A DNA stretch of 64,000 nt from Parasponia andersonii (Eukaryota > Streptophyta > Magnoliopsida > Rosales > Cannabaceae), in contig JXTB01000528.1 of the NCBI GenBank assembly GCA_002914805.1, positions 1 through 64,000 of the forward strand. The letters run 5' to 3'. A program made the translations under genes and the position numbers. Positions within the stretch are counted from its first letter, which is position 1; each line of letters opens with the position of its first letter. The notes under the pieces are model-generated. The model was not told the origin of the DNA, did no database searches, and saw only the letters and a program-made list of their open reading frames with translations. Shown in pieces: positions 12,691 through 25,259 of this stretch.

Positions 12691-12999
12691 CATACCTTGT
12701 TTGCCGGAAAAAACGGTGAAAATGGTGGAAGGGAGAGACTCTTGGCTGCGGCTGGAAGTGGAGGAAAAGGGCGAGTTTGGCTCTGCTGGGCTCGTTATTT
12801 TGGTCTTTTATATAGGGACCCTACCTCGGCGCCTTATGGGCGCCGTGAAAGTTAAATACCACGGCACTTTTTAGGTGCCGTGAAAGATATATTCAACGGC
12901 GCCTATACCACGACACTTTTTAGGCGCAGTGGTATTGCCACGTTTGTCACGGCGCTTCCGTGCACGTGCCGTGATAGTACACATTTTTAGTCGTGGTAG
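12691..12999. repeat. CACTA subterminal repeats, right end
   Basis: GC-rich stretch with repeated GGCGCC, CCGTGAAAG and CACGGC motifs in both orientations (TCGGCGCCTTATGGGCGCC, ACGGCGCTTCCGTGCACG). It mirrors the left end and stops at GTAG/atc. Confidence 0.85.
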
Positions 13000-14002
13000 A
13001 TCAATCTTAATCCTAAGTAGTTATAGACTCCTATTTATAATATTATGTTCTTTGACATACTTGTTAAAGGTTTGTTTCCTAAACAGACCGAAATACTTGT
13101 ATCTTGGGAGCATTAAGAGATGAGTAGCTGGGAAAGTAGCTTATATATATGGAATCCATTCCTTCCATTAGAAAGCTAGAAAGATGATTCCCTTGTATAT
13201 TGATTCAGGACTTGAACAGTTTGAGTACTTAATTTATAATGGATTTATAAATTAATTATTAATTAGAGAATCAATGGTACACATGGATAAAGATATAATT
13301 GGAGAGGTAAACGGAATATAACCTAGCTCCAATTATGAATTGTCTATGGGGGATTGAACTACATGTAACGATTAAATCGATGGACTACTCGATGTTTTCT
13401 GAGTAAATTAATTATGTAATTTCAAAAGTGCAATTCCATATTTTTAGTAGAGTAATACTGGAATTAATAAATTAGACAAATTTATTAAAGAGTTTAATTA
13501 ATTATCATAATTATCATAATTTATTGGAGCTTGAATTATAGGTTCATAAGTCCCCAGTTCTACCTCTTACAAACATTGGATATTACATTATTTCTATTAT
13601 TGTACACTTTATCTAGATAAATAGTTTATCTATATGTAATTAATAATTGTTATTAATTAATTAATTAATTTTGGATTAATTAATTGTTTAAATTTTGAAT
13701 TTAAAAATATCTAATNAAAAAAAAAAAAAAAAAGTCTTTCTATTCTAAGGGCCTAAAGTGTGAGTTTAAGAAATTGTACATAGCGCCCACACGTTCATCC
13801 AGTTGTGCTTGAAGCTTGGATTGGAAAATCGTGTAAAATTAGGATCCGCTAATAAGTTACAAGAAGTATTAGATCTATTCTCTTTATTTATTCCTATTTG
13901 CTATGAATTAATACTATACACTTGTATAGTCAATTGTTTTGAGAAAATTTTTGATTACTTCTGTGTCAATCTTTTGCTGCGAAAATCGTTTTAAATCCAA
14001 CA
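13000..14002 (+). mobile_element. Copia 3' LTR, right part
   Basis: Continuation of the LTR interrupted by the CACTA element. It ends with TTTTAAATCCAACA at 14002, complementary to the TGTTAAGG start and with the canonical ..CA terminus. A single N at 13716 precedes a poly-A run. The five bases after it (attca) would be the target duplication, but the left partner lies outside the window. Confidence 0.85.
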
Positions 14003-14007
14003 ATTCA

Positions 14008-14234
14008 TGTGATCTACCAATTCAGTAGAGCCATACGAAAATTTAAAATAGCAGAAGCCGGTCAATCTAATCCTCCAATCTTCTTAGAGAGAGACACTAT
14101 CCCATTGAAATCTCCTCCGCAAACCCGAGGAAAATGACATAAACCTTTACTCATACGTAAGAGATTCCAAGAAAAATGACGATCAGCCGAACGAGAATTT
14201 TCATAAAATCCTGTGAAACACCAAACTGCACCTG
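14008..14234 (-). mobile_element. LINE (L1-type) endonuclease fragment
   Basis: On the minus strand an almost open frame reads AVWCFTGFYENSRSADRHFS, then WNLLRMSKG, then FPRVCGGDFNGIV and SKKIGG, then FRMALLNW. This is the apurinic/apyrimidinic endonuclease core of plant L1 ORF2 (TGFYG...R..SW.LL ... GDFNEI ... KKGG). The fragment is cut off exactly at the right end of the Copia LTR, so the Copia element appears to have inserted into this LINE. Stops occur after GGLD and NW. No reverse transcriptase part is seen. Confidence 0.82.
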
Positions 14235-14301
14235 AGGGGAGGGGTTTGTGTTATGGTGGACTCAATATATATATACTTTCCTTCTTCCCGTCCAGTTTTT
14301 T

Positions 14302-14490
14302 TATCCATCCGAATGTCTTGGTGAACTCAAAACTAGTTTTTTTATTATAATAAAGGATGATTATTTTGTATTAAAATTAATTTGTAATTTGCAACTTGCA
14401 AGTTGTATCCATCTGAATCCAGGAGAACTAGTAATTTTATTATAATAAAAGATGATTATTTTGTACTACAACTAATTTGTAATTTGACCG
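14302..14490. repeat. Direct repeat, unit about 95 bp, two copies
   Basis: The segment from atccatccgaatg through TTATTATAATAAAGGATGAT to TTTGTAATTTG recurs 95 bp downstream with scattered changes. No coding capacity. Probably a local duplication in intergenic DNA. Confidence 0.65.
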
Positions 14491-16051
14491 GTTTGTTCAG
14501 TTTATTTCTTGTATTTTTGATAATCTTATAATTTTAGATATAAGATTGGTGACAATTTCATATTGCCTTTCTATCAAACATCAATTTTTAACAATAAATT
14601 TATCAAATTAGCCATTCTTCGATTCAAACAGATATAATTTAAGATTAACGCAAATTTAAGACCAAACCAAAATTAATCACTAACATAACAATTAGTTAAA
14701 AAAAATTCAAATAAAAAAATTGAAAACTTAATTTAGATTATATAACTAACTAATAGTTTTTGAATATATGTTTAAAAAGTAGTATTTTGGTAAAGGAAAA
14801 AATAAATATTAACTTTTGTTTAATCTAAAGAGTGTATAAATTATCTCAAATTTAAATTTGAATGACTGATTATAACCAAAATACAATATATGATTAAAAA
14901 AAAAAGCTAAAACGCAACATAGCATGTAATTACGTGGCCAATACGTACTACAAAATCATCCTATAATTTTTTTTTTTTTAATTTTGTTCTATCAATGCTC
15001 TGCCCAACTTGAATAAAGAACAATTACTCATCTTTTACCCTCAGGATCAATGTTTTCCCTTAAGTTTTTTAACTTTGTATTCAAATTCCTCCAAATGTCA
15101 AACTGGTTTTTGTTTTGCTCCCTAACGCTAATATTGATAGTGGGCAAATACTATATAGTCATTTTATCTTTGAGAATGTTTTTTGGAACAAAAGTTTGCA
15201 TCTTTTGGGATATAACTTCTGAAAATATTTCATCATACTAATGAATGAATGCAAAAATTGCTATAATATGCACTTTTTATTTTATATATATATTTAACCA
15301 TGTATAAAAATATTTTTCTTAACTCTTCATCATTATTTTATTATCATAAAAAAATAGCTATTTGGAAATATATAGTAGAAAAAAAAATTAGTGACTGCGT
15401 TTATTTAATTCTTTAAAAGAAGAAACGTCATTTCAATTTTATCTATTAACTATCCTCAAACGTATTAGTATTTGGGGTAAAAGAGAACAACTTTGCCATT
15501 TAAATACATTTGAATATGAAGTCACAAATGAATCGACAAACTCATGTGAAGACAAATATCATGTGGGGAAATGACTGATTATTCATGAACAAATCGACTC
15601 TTGTTTATAACAAGTAATATTGATTTAACACGGAGATAACATGAGAAGTAACGTTGATTTAAGACAAAGACAAGCTAAGATGAAAGTGAAACAGATGAAG
15701 TACCATTTGCGTTTGTGCCACTAACCCTTTTAGTTGTATACATATTGAAAATTTGAGTTTGTAGCACTAAACCTAAAGATCCTAAATTCTTTAATTAATA
15801 ATAATTTGGTCCTTATATAAAATAAATATCCAAATTTAACTAATAAGAGATAATAGTGTCCCTTTTATATAGAATTATTAACACTGTATTAAGTAGAAAA
15901 AAAAAAAAAAGGCGTGTGACATGCAATTAAAAAGAAAAACTATCTTATTTCATATTTACAAACAAATCAAATATTTACAAACAAGTTTTAATGATTTGAG
16001 AATGTTTTTGGAAATTGCTCTTATATTTCTCGCACAAAAAAAATGGTAGTC
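14491..16051. other. AT-rich intergenic DNA, no gene seen
   Basis: Low-complexity A/T tracts and only short chance frames on both strands. Nothing here resembles a known domain, tRNA or repeat end. Confidence 0.6.
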
Positions 16052-16702
16052 TGTCACAACCGAAAATCTAAAACCGTGACTTTTAGTAATTTTATGTGAA
16101 AATATAATAAAATATTAATTTTACAAAATTTAGAAGAAATCAAGTATTAGATAATTTGATAATCATTAAAACTTTTATTAGTTTTAATTACTTAAGAAAA
16201 ATACTCATCAGAGTTTAAGAAAATTTCTAACTATCTCATTTGGAAACTTGTTGAGAAATCATAAATTTTGATAAATTGAGTTCAACTAAAAATTTTGATT
16301 CAATGTCCAAAATAAGTTACAAAAAATCACTTTCAATTTCAAGTTCACAAATTATCAACAAAATCATCCACATACATCCACTTACTAACCTTGGCTAAAT
16401 AATTGAATAAGGAAAGAAAGTCAACAGAGTATGAACACCCATCAAGAATTAAGAGTAGAACTGTAAGTACAAGCTACACAGCTTGTCTGACCACCAGGAT
16501 TACTACCTCAACTAGAAAAACACCTGAAAGAGGAAGAAGTAGGGGAGTGAGCATTCACATGCTCTGTAGAAATTCAATTACCTTTTTGGATGGATGTAAT
16601 TTTACCAAATCTGTGTGGTAAATACCTTTTTCCAAAATCCATTTATAAAATAATTGGTACCCAGAATAATCACATATTCAAAACTAAATCTAAAACCACA
16701 TC

Positions 16703-16739
<37 letters not shown>

Positions 16740-18645
16740 CATACATCAACAAGAATATAAGTGAGCTCTCATCCATCATAGCCCTGTAATACCTTTGTAG
16801 AAAAAATATATAGCATCCTGATACTGCTCATAGGTGTATCAGCAAAAACTTGTGCAAGGGTCTAAGTCTTTCACCTAGCACTGTAGTAACTCGCCGACGA
16901 TATAAACTATCATGATGCAATAATGGAACTCAAGTGTGTGATCTTATAGTATGTACAACATATCACAATTCACAATAACCATACATCTATGAATCAGATC
17001 ATGCTTCAAAGTCCAATTTGGCATTACTCTGGGATTTACTGTAACATGAGAAGCACACTGCTATTTTATCCCATAATCACAATATTAAAATTGTAAAATA
17101 ATCCACACAGTCTAATCCCAGTATAATCCAATAATTTTCAACAATTTTTTCAAACCATCGTGAAATCACAATTTTTTATAAATACGTTTTAATGCAATTA
17201 TAAATCAAAACAGATATAAAATCAGGTAATTAAATCCCTATCTCAATATGGTAATAATACCAAGCCAATGACACTCGAAGAAACTCCTGTTGGTTACTTG
17301 GGTATGCGAATAGTAGTTTCCGGATCCTAATAAGTCCACTTGAAAAAGTGATTTTTCCACCGGAGCCTTAAATAGAGAAACAGAGGTCAACACTAAATTC
17401 AGAGTACCCAAAAATATTAGGTTAGACACATACCTTATCAAAAACGGACCCTGACATAGAACCAGTTTGTGGCACAAAAAAATGGTACAATTTTTTTATG
17501 CCATGAAAATCTAATTTTCGTGATACTACGTAACATAGTCATATTTTACATCAAAATTCATGTCTCGACCTCATTGAGTCCAAATTTGAAGTCAGACCTC
17601 ACTGAGTCCAAATTTGAAGTCAGAATTCAGTTTCGAGGTTCAGGGCATAAGTTACGCTCGAAAATCCGATAATTACATAAATAGCACCTTTCAAATGAAT
17701 TTAGAAAATATCATTTTTTGTGATTATTTGTAAAAATATCACTTTATGAAATATTTAGAAAATTTTATTATTATAGAATTATTTTAGAAAATATTACTTT
17801 CAAAAATAACTTGAAAAAGTGTCACCTTCACTGATTAATTGTCAAAATGTCATTTATGTAATAATATTTCAGAAAGGAGCAGTTTTCTAACATCAGCCAA
17901 GGCCCAAATCTGAATAGTAACAGATTGTGGTCCAACACTATTTAGTTTTTGAAGAATATCACTTTTTATTCTAAATTAGAAAAATATCATATTTTTTCTA
18001 TTTAAAAGTTACCGCAACATCAGATATTGTTTTTACTTCTACTAACTGTAATTATTCATGGTTTTTAACCCTTTTTCATTTCATATATTTCCCTCGGATA
18101 AAATAATTATCAAACTAAAAATTTACGAAAATATCATTTTTTACATAGTTGGTAAAAATGGTAAAAGTGGTAAAAACTTACCGGAAATGAATTTTGACGT
18201 GCAACTACTTGAAGGTGGTCGACAATGATGAAAGAAGACCATACACGATGGACGTATCAAAAACAGAGGTCAAACATCAGGCCAGTAGCCGGAAACCTCA
18301 CCAAAGGTAGAATCTTCGCAAGACCGCTGTGACTTTATCTGACGTCGAAACGTGGCACCACTGGTGGCATTAGCTTTGTCTTTGGAAGACCTTCAATGTG
18401 GGTGGTGGTGGCAGTACGGCGGAGCTCAGACAGAAACTGTTGTTTCTCTCTTTCTCAAGGGTCTTCTTACTGAGAATTTGACTCTAAGAACACTTTTAAG
18501 TAAATTACGGACACTTTTGCAAAGGAATAAAATATTCCAAATATTTTTCTTATTTTAATCCGAAAATTATTTAATTACAAATTTGCTACTCAACACAAAA
18601 AATCTAAAATGCCTTTATAATTTTTCGGATTTTACGTCACCCACA
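16052..18645 (-). mobile_element. Probable solo Gypsy LTR, about 2.6 kb
   Basis: Read on the minus strand, the segment starts TGTGGGTGACGTAAAATCCG and ends GATTTTCGGTTGTGACA. These are the forms usual for Tekay/Del-like Gypsy LTRs (TGTGACGACCC ... GGTCGTCACA). A GC-richer leader-like zone lies at about 18180-18470. No pol sequence lies on either side, so this would be a solo LTR. The flanks tagtc and ctagt are not an exact match, so the boundaries may be off by a few bases. It contains a 33-bp tandem repeat near 17573-17630 (GAGTCCAAATTTGAAGTCAG) and a (TA)n tract at 16704-16731. Confidence 0.55.
16704..16731. repeat. (TA)n microsatellite
   Basis: About 14 uninterrupted TA units inside the Gypsy LTR-like segment. 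Confidence 0.95.
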
Positions 18646-20150
18646 CTAGTAATAATCTTGATGAGTCTATTTCAGGGAAGAGAATTGTTCTTCAAAGTTC
18701 TATTTATAATATTGTGCATAACAATTTGGTTGTCTGATCAATGAATTCACTTTGTGGACTTTTTTTTAAAAAAGAAAAAAAAAAAGGGACTATTTTGCAT
18801 TTTTTCCCGAAAAATTTTAATTTGAGAAAAAAATTAGTTAATTTAGTGAGATTTTTGAATAAGAAACTTCTAAATCTATTAATATTTGAACTATGTATAT
18901 TCATAGTTTTAACAACAAATTTAATATTTGAACTATGTATATTCATAGTTTTAATAACAAATTTATCCTCGGGACAATCCAAAACCAAAAATACTTATTA
19001 TGTTATATATAGTACCAGCACCCAAATAAGGGGAAAAAACATAAACATATTAATTTACTTAAATCCTAAAAGGAATTTATTTTTTCATTCTTCAAATGCA
19101 CCCAAAAAATAATAATAACTGAGTAACAACACCCAATTAAGAATTTAGAAAATGTAAAAAAAAAAAAAAGATAGAAAAAAAGGATTATACAAATAGAATT
19201 GAATTTTTCTTTTTTTTTTTTTCTAATCTATATAGCCACATAAAATTTTCATCTTTTCTTCTTTACATGATGGGAACTACTTCTTCACGTTAGAATAATT
19301 TTACAAATCTATGAAAATCTGGTGATTTTATAAATTTATAATATTTTTATTTTACTATGTATTAATCATATAATCTTAAAGAAATCCCAAATTGAGAATG
19401 GAGTAAATAGAAATACATATGTGATACATATTTAGGGGCTAGATAACTATGATAACTGCTATTATATGAACATTAATCTCACATATATATTGGAGAGCAA
19501 AAAAAAAAAAAACGTAATAAAATTCATATATATATATATATATCGATTTGGGAGGAAAAAAAGGGGAAAGGAAAAAAAAAGCGTAGTAAAATTCATATAT
19601 ATATATATATATATATCAATTTGGGAGGAAAAAAAGGGAAAAGTGTGAAAAAAAAAAACATGATGGGATTAATGGTAATTGTTTTAAAAAATAATGATTT
19701 TTTCAAAAAAATTCAAAATGTACAACAAAATAAGAAATATATAAAGTAAAGAAAATAGTATTTTTAGAATATAAGGAATATACAAAGAAAAAATAAATTT
19801 TTTGTAATATAGAGCGAAAAGAAGTATACATAATTTCCCTCTTAAATATTTATTTAGTTTATTTAGTTAGTGCCACAAACCTATGAAGTTAATAAGTCAA
19901 TCTAACTTACGCGTCTTAACTTGCGCGTGGGAGTTGAACTTGAAGTAAAACGGCTTTTCAAAAACAAGTCATTTTCTTGGTCCGCAAAACCCACAATTAA
20001 AATTGTCGTTTCTCACTTTCTGAATCTCTTCCCGAGGCTCTTTCACCGTTATATTGCCATCTCTCTAGCCGAATATGTCAAGATTCCAATCCTCGCTAAC
20101 CCTTTTTCTTTCTCCGTCAAATAAATTTTCTGGGAAACTATTAATTATTT
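18646..20150. other. Intergenic DNA with two short tandem duplications
   Basis: There is no gene. At 18879-18963 a 42-bp unit (TAATATTTGAACTATGTATA...) occurs twice with one or two changes. At 19513-19646 a unit built from AAAATTCATATATATATAT and TTTGGGAGGAAAAAAAGGG occurs twice. The last few hundred bases before 20194 are the likely promoter and 5'UTR of the next gene. Confidence 0.6.
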
Positions 20151-20193
20151 TCCCAGAAAAATTATAATAAAAAAATCGAAAAAATAAGAAAGC

Positions 20194-23100
20194 ATGTTTG
20201 ATTCTGGGGACGATTTGACAGTAGCAAGCTTCAGAATCCCGTGGCTGGTATGGGTCCAGGTCTTGGTGATGTTCCTCCTTATTCTTCTTCTCTACTGCTT
20301 TTTCACTTTAGATCCCACAGACAACATCGCCGCCATAGCCACTTCTTCTTCTTCTCACTTTGTTTCCAACGATACCCATATAACAAATAAGCAAAATACA
20401 GCTACAACGGTCATTACAAATCGTTTGCAGAATACCCAGGTGAGAAATTCTCTCTCTTTTGCCGGATTTTCTTTCTTTTTTATGTTTGGTTGGTGGGAAA
20501 GTGTTGGAGAATAAAGATATTGGCTTTAATTTACAGAATAAAGTTGTAATTGTTTGTGGGGTTTATTGAAAGACTCATTATAGGATTAGCATAACGATTA
20601 GCTCTAGCCAGTTTATTTAATCTTTAGCGTTTCCCAGATTTTGAAGTTTTTGTATTGATTAAAATTAAGGGCTTTAAAGAGGGGGAGGGAAAAAAAGATG
20701 GGTCAAATTTTTTAGTTCTTGGTTTCGTTTTCAGCTTTTGTGTGTAAATTTAGTTAAATGTTAGTCTTGAACTCCACGGTACGCAAACTTATTGAAATTG
20801 ATTCGTGACAATTTCTGCTACCTATAAAAATTACTAATTTTATCGAAGTTTATTGGTATGCTTGTGATTAATTTAGTAACTATTTGCAGAAGTGATGTGC
20901 ACAATATACTTCAAATGACAGGTTTTGAATTTAGTCCAAAAATTTGAAGCCTCATTCTTATGATTTAACATTTTTCTTTTTCCTATTTCTTATTACCCTT
21001 TTTTTTGTTCAATTTTAATCCGAGGAAATTTCCTCATTGAGTCGAAAGTCTTAAGGTAAGAGGAAAAAAAAAAGAAAGGAAAAAAAAGAAACTAAATTAA
21101 AAGGGAAGAAATTATTAAAGTTGTGTACTTTACTGCCCTTTTTGTAATTTTGAAGTGACTCATCGCTTTTTATTTTTTATTTTTGAAAAGAAGTTACTGC
21201 TTTTATTTTGATTCTTTTCATATAAAATGTTTGATCTTTCACTTTTCGAACCAGATTAACTAGTCTCTGTACACACAATTTTATTTTGATAATGGCATTG
21301 GTGACCAAAGTGTTGCAAACATCGATGGATCACAGATAGCGGTTTACCCTTTTAATAGATATATCGGTTAAGTCTAAGATGTAGCTCAATTCAATTTTTT
21401 GACCTTTTCTAATTTTTAATTATATAATTTTCTTTTCTTATGTTTGCATTATTTAAAGTGAAATCTAGATCGTTCCAGTTGTCTTGATTAAGAAATTCAC
21501 AAAGGTTGGCAGCTTAAATATTTTTTAAGAATATTTTTGGATTGGCACATCAGACCAGGGTGGTAATAATGTTATTTTAAGAATATTTTTGGATTGACAC
21601 ATCAGACCAGTTTAATAAAGTTAAGCTATTTCTTCTATAGATTGGCTCATTTCATCTCAATTTCAAATCAGACCAGGGTAACAAAACTAAAATATTTTTT
21701 CCATATATTAGCTAATTTCATCTCAATTTCGTTAATAAATCACAACACTCGGATATGTCAACAACTCGGCAGATTTCAATATAAAATAAGCAAATTGTAT
21801 TCATTTCCTGAATGTCATGTCACTGTATCAAGACCCAAAACAAGTTATTTTCAAATATAAAAGTTTTTTGCAAGCTGTTTGTGACCATCTTTGTCTGCAA
21901 TATGTTATATGTAACCATCTTTCTTGATGTTTAGTCTATTTTATTTTTTTCTCTTTATCTTGGGGTTTTTTAATTTATTCTGCATCACCGACCTGATATT
22001 ATTTTTCAACGGTTCCAAACATTGTAACTCTTGTCTCTTTTATTTGGCTCATATACTACCTCGACTAATATTTCGCTTCATCTTCTTTCAAAGGGAAAAT
22101 ACATAATAAGCAAACAAATAGATGAAAGAACTTGAAGATCATCGCTTTTTGATAATGTTTTTTTGGATGGCTTGTGTTTGTCTTTATTTCTTTATTGAAA
22201 GGAACATGACTTGCATTAGTTGTCTTATTCCTATAAGATTATTGGTTATATGATTCTTCTGGAGGCTATGAAGTTTGAAATGCGGTTTCCTTATACTGTT
22301 CCTTAGTTCATCCAATTTCCTTGAAGATCTTAACTTTGAAAATTTCATATGATTGAAAAATAATGTCACAGTAATGCTATATGTTTCTCTATCCCAGTCT
22401 CCTTGCCCTTATAGTATGTAGATTCCATAAATTCTGCTATGATTTTAAGTGGCTTGGCTGTAACACTCATTGAAGTTGCTATTTAATCTGATCTTTCATT
22501 ATGCCTAAGGCTAAGCGGCAAATTTGCTGTAGGATGTGAAAAAGTACTCTAGCAGTAGTAAATGTGATAGATCCTGCAAGTCCATTAACCCAACTACACG
22601 CAATTTTCTAGAACAAAGGTAATAAAAATGAACACTTCTGGAGGTGGGATTATTCTGATTATATATTTGATGAAATAAAGCAGAGAAAAACAAATAGAAA
22701 ACAGTGCAGTAATGGAGAGTATTCGAGAAACTCTCCTTCTCTCCCCTAGAGCTCAGCTCCATTACACCGGAAAATTCTTCCACACCTCCGACAAGTCTCT
22801 CCCCAACCCCTGATATTCCTCAACCCCCCCTCCCCAGAATCTTATGTAACTAACCGAAATTCCTGCTGTAAGAAGAAATGTCAACCATTTTGACGGGTCA
22901 GCAGCCACTTAGATACACACTATCGATAAACGTCCTACAGCATGGAAAATATGGATGTCATTAGAATTAGAGAATTATGCAAAACGAGAGAGTAATGTTC
23001 ATATCATGACAGATTGGATGATCTTGATCAGGTTGGCGAAAGCCAGAGTATAAAAGGGGAGCTAGCACCAGGCACGAGCAGAAGAGTAGTGAGACGAGGA

Positions 23101-23277
23101 GAAGACAACTCGGCCAGGGAAGACTTCTCCGCCGGAACCCATTTAGATTTCCATCCTTGCCACTATTTCAGACTCGCAAGAACCGCATTTCTCAAGTGTT
23201 TGGGTTTGGATTTGGATTTGGATTCCACCTCTGAGAACTCTTCAGCCTCACGAAGAAGAAAGAGAAAAGACCAATGA
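20194..23277 (+). CDS. Membrane-anchored protein with a PROPEP-like cysteine motif (3 exons, 198 aa)
   Basis: Proposed exons are 20194-20439 (ends CAG|gtgaga, phase 0), 22533-22618 (gctgtag|GATG to CAAAG|gtaata) and 23013-23277 (catgacag|A to TGA). Phases match through both introns and the product is 198 residues. Seen: a hydrophobic segment at residues 17-39 (WLVWVQVLVMFLLILLLYCF) preceded by Arg14, which suggests a signal anchor with the C terminus outside; an N-glycosylation sequon at Asn59 (NDT); a Ser/Thr-rich linker; a basic stretch SRRVVRRGED; then residues 159-177 PCHYFRLARTAFLKCLGLD; and a basic tail SRRRKRKDQ. The 159-177 segment resembles the conserved N-terminal segment of elicitor peptide precursors, including the one encoded 4.6 kb downstream. 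There is no Pep-like C terminus. I do not recognise the family and assign no function. The splice model is inferred, not proven. Confidence 0.7.
21526..21609. repeat. Direct repeat of about 34 bp in intron 1 of the membrane-protein gene
   Basis: TTAAGAATATTTTTGGATTG followed by (g/a)acacatcagaccag occurs at 21526 and again at 21576. A more diverged relative (aaatcagaccaggg) lies near 21665. The host intron is about 2.1 kb long and otherwise featureless. Confidence 0.7.
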
Positions 23278-24545
23278 CATGATGAAACATTTCCCTTTCA
23301 CGGATTAGTACAAGTATTTCTTGTTCAGCTGTCCGGGGATGCCCCACTAACACTTTCAGTGCCTGACATAGGATTGTAAATGGTGATGATATCCAGAAGA
23401 GGCTTCACAATGTCAAGCAGTGCCCACCACCAATGCGTTCATTCAATTTCAGTTTGTAAAAATCAGTAACTTTGTAGTGTAATGTGTTAGTTCTGTTCTC
23501 GTGATCACTTGAAAATTTTGATCCACTGGCAAAGCCTAGTATCTTTGTGGATTGAAAGGCCTGCTTCTTCCAACACAAGTTACGCTGGTCTACACAACTT
23601 GAGCACAAAGTTATTACGCTGCAGCCAAAGTTTCCAAATAATCACACCAAAAGAAAAAAAAAAAAAGCAAAGAAAAGAAAACACTCATCATCTTTGCTAA
23701 TGCAATTACTATTATGAATTGAAAAGAAAAATTGATTTAATGTCACTGAAGTATGAAGTAATTAATGATATGCACGTCATCAAGCGAAAAAAATAATAAA
23801 AACTGTCTGAATGGAACAAAGTCAAGGTGAAAGCAGAACAACAATCACAGGAAAAAAAATGGTAAAAAAGGAGAACAAGTGATTTTTGACATTAGTATTG
23901 TTTTTGATAATTTAACTAAAATGAAATAATAGAGATCGAAAGAAGGCTTTCAGTTATTATTTTATTTTAAAGGATTTTCACTTTTTATTTTATTGGGTAA
24001 AAATGAAGGAAAGCGATATCAAACAAGCCTCTAATAATAGCCATCAAATTGTAGGTTGTCCATAGGTGGTGAAAGCGTCAAATATATTTTTGAGATAAAA
24101 GAAATAGACTATGAGTGGGATTATGCGTAAGCACATTTCTAAAATCAGATTGATGTTTACTGCTATCTTCTCAGAAAAGGATATGCACTCAACAACTCCT
24201 GTATTTAACTAAGCTGGAAATGTTATCTACAAATCGCAAAGAGTGAGACCAAAAGAAAGAAAACAAATAGAGGAAGCCATTATTGCAAAATTGAACGAAA
24301 TATGAAAAGGAACTGGCATGACCAGCAACTTTATCATTAATTTGGAATTGGACAAAGCTCAACTTGATCATTAAGTTGATAAATTGGAAAAAGCTTTTAT
24401 TAAGCAGGACCATGTGTATAGTAGGGCAATTATCATAAAATGGGCCTGTATTTCTTAACATTTTAAGGTATTCCCATAGATTTTTAGAAATGTAAAATTA
24501 AATCTTCATCAAATCTCTTTTTTGTCGATTATTTCTTTGGATTCC
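23278..24545. other. 3' flank and intergenic DNA, no gene seen
   Basis: The first few hundred bases are the likely 3'UTR of the membrane-protein gene. The rest is AT-rich with chance frames only. Confidence 0.5.
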
Positions 24546-25019
24546 TAACAGATTATCACAACCTTGACTTAAAAGTTTCTGACCAAGAACCCAATAACAA
24601 CGACACAAAGTAATCACATAGAACCAACACAAAGAATTATAGTGGTTGAGTCCTACATCTACTTCGACCAGCTGCCAATGAATCCACTAAGAATTGAAAT
24701 AGAGTTATACACTCAGTAACCAAATAAATCTTGGTCCTCGTTCTCACTCAGTTTACAAAGAAGATGACTATTTAGCTCTCAGCTCACTTCCCAAATCCCC
24801 TGTTAACCTTTCTCTCGAAATAAAAACAGAGTGAGTTTAGTCTCAGAATCACAGCCTTATATATACGAAAAAGATAAAGAGGCTTTCTCTGAAGTAACTT
24901 CCCAAGCTAACAAACTTCGAACTGCCTAACTAACAATACTAACACCAGGATCCGTTAGTTACTTCTGACTAACTCTGCTGACATGTCAGATAACAAATAC
25001 TAAAATCAATTATCTGACA
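24546..25019 (-). mobile_element. Possible solo LTR (about 474 bp), minus orientation
   Basis: On the minus strand it starts TGTCAGATAATTG and ends GATAATCTGTTA, an imperfect 8-bp inverted terminal pair. A good TATA box (TATATATAAGG) sits about 150-190 bp from the start, and a leader-like zone follows, as in a Copia LTR. No coding sequence is attached. No 5-bp target duplication is evident (attcc against ggtgg), so the assignment is tentative. Confidence 0.45.
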
Positions 25020-25259
25020 GGTGGAAATCGAAATGAATTCGCAAAATTGCCTTTCAAACAGTGAAACCCGTAATAAAAATAAATGTAAATCCAAAAAAAT
25101 GGAAAACTTAATTTAATTTTTTAATTTAGTTTTATTTTAATTAGATTTTAGGTTATATTTTTTTTCTTTGATCAAGAAAAATTTTGAGTTTCATTGTTCT
25201 TTGAGGGTAATTTTCATTTTCAATTTTCTCTTATTTAACTTCTTTCGAGAAAACTCATA

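Larger units (their letters stand above)
3312..12999 (-). mobile_element. CACTA (En/Spm) DNA transposon, about 9.7 kb, inserted in the Copia 3' LTR
   Basis: The left end reads CTACAATAAAAAATGTC and the right end, read inward on the other strand, reads CTACCACGACTAAAAATG. These are diverged forms of the usual CACTACAAGAAAAATG terminus. Both ends carry GC-rich subterminal repeats of the type GGCGCCGTGGAAG or TTTCACGGCGCC. Inside, on the minus strand, are a TNP2-type transposase, a Transposase_24/DUF8039 protein and a Ulp1-like protease. Both flanks are Copia LTR sequence. Candidate 3-bp target duplications are att (left) and atc (right), one mismatch, so the exact ends are uncertain by 1-3 bases. 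The true length is probably about 8.6 kb if the 1,071-bp internal duplication is artificial. Coding regions carry stops and a frameshift, so the element is probably not autonomous. Confidence 0.9.

Noticed and set aside
18704-19112. Frames of 94 and 123 codons on opposite strands
   Set aside because: Both arise from the 42-bp tandem duplication and poly-A/T runs.
23014-23277. Stand-alone gene starting at 23014
   Set aside because: The first codon there is TTG, and the segment joins in phase to the exons at 20194 and 22533; it is better read as the last exon of that gene.
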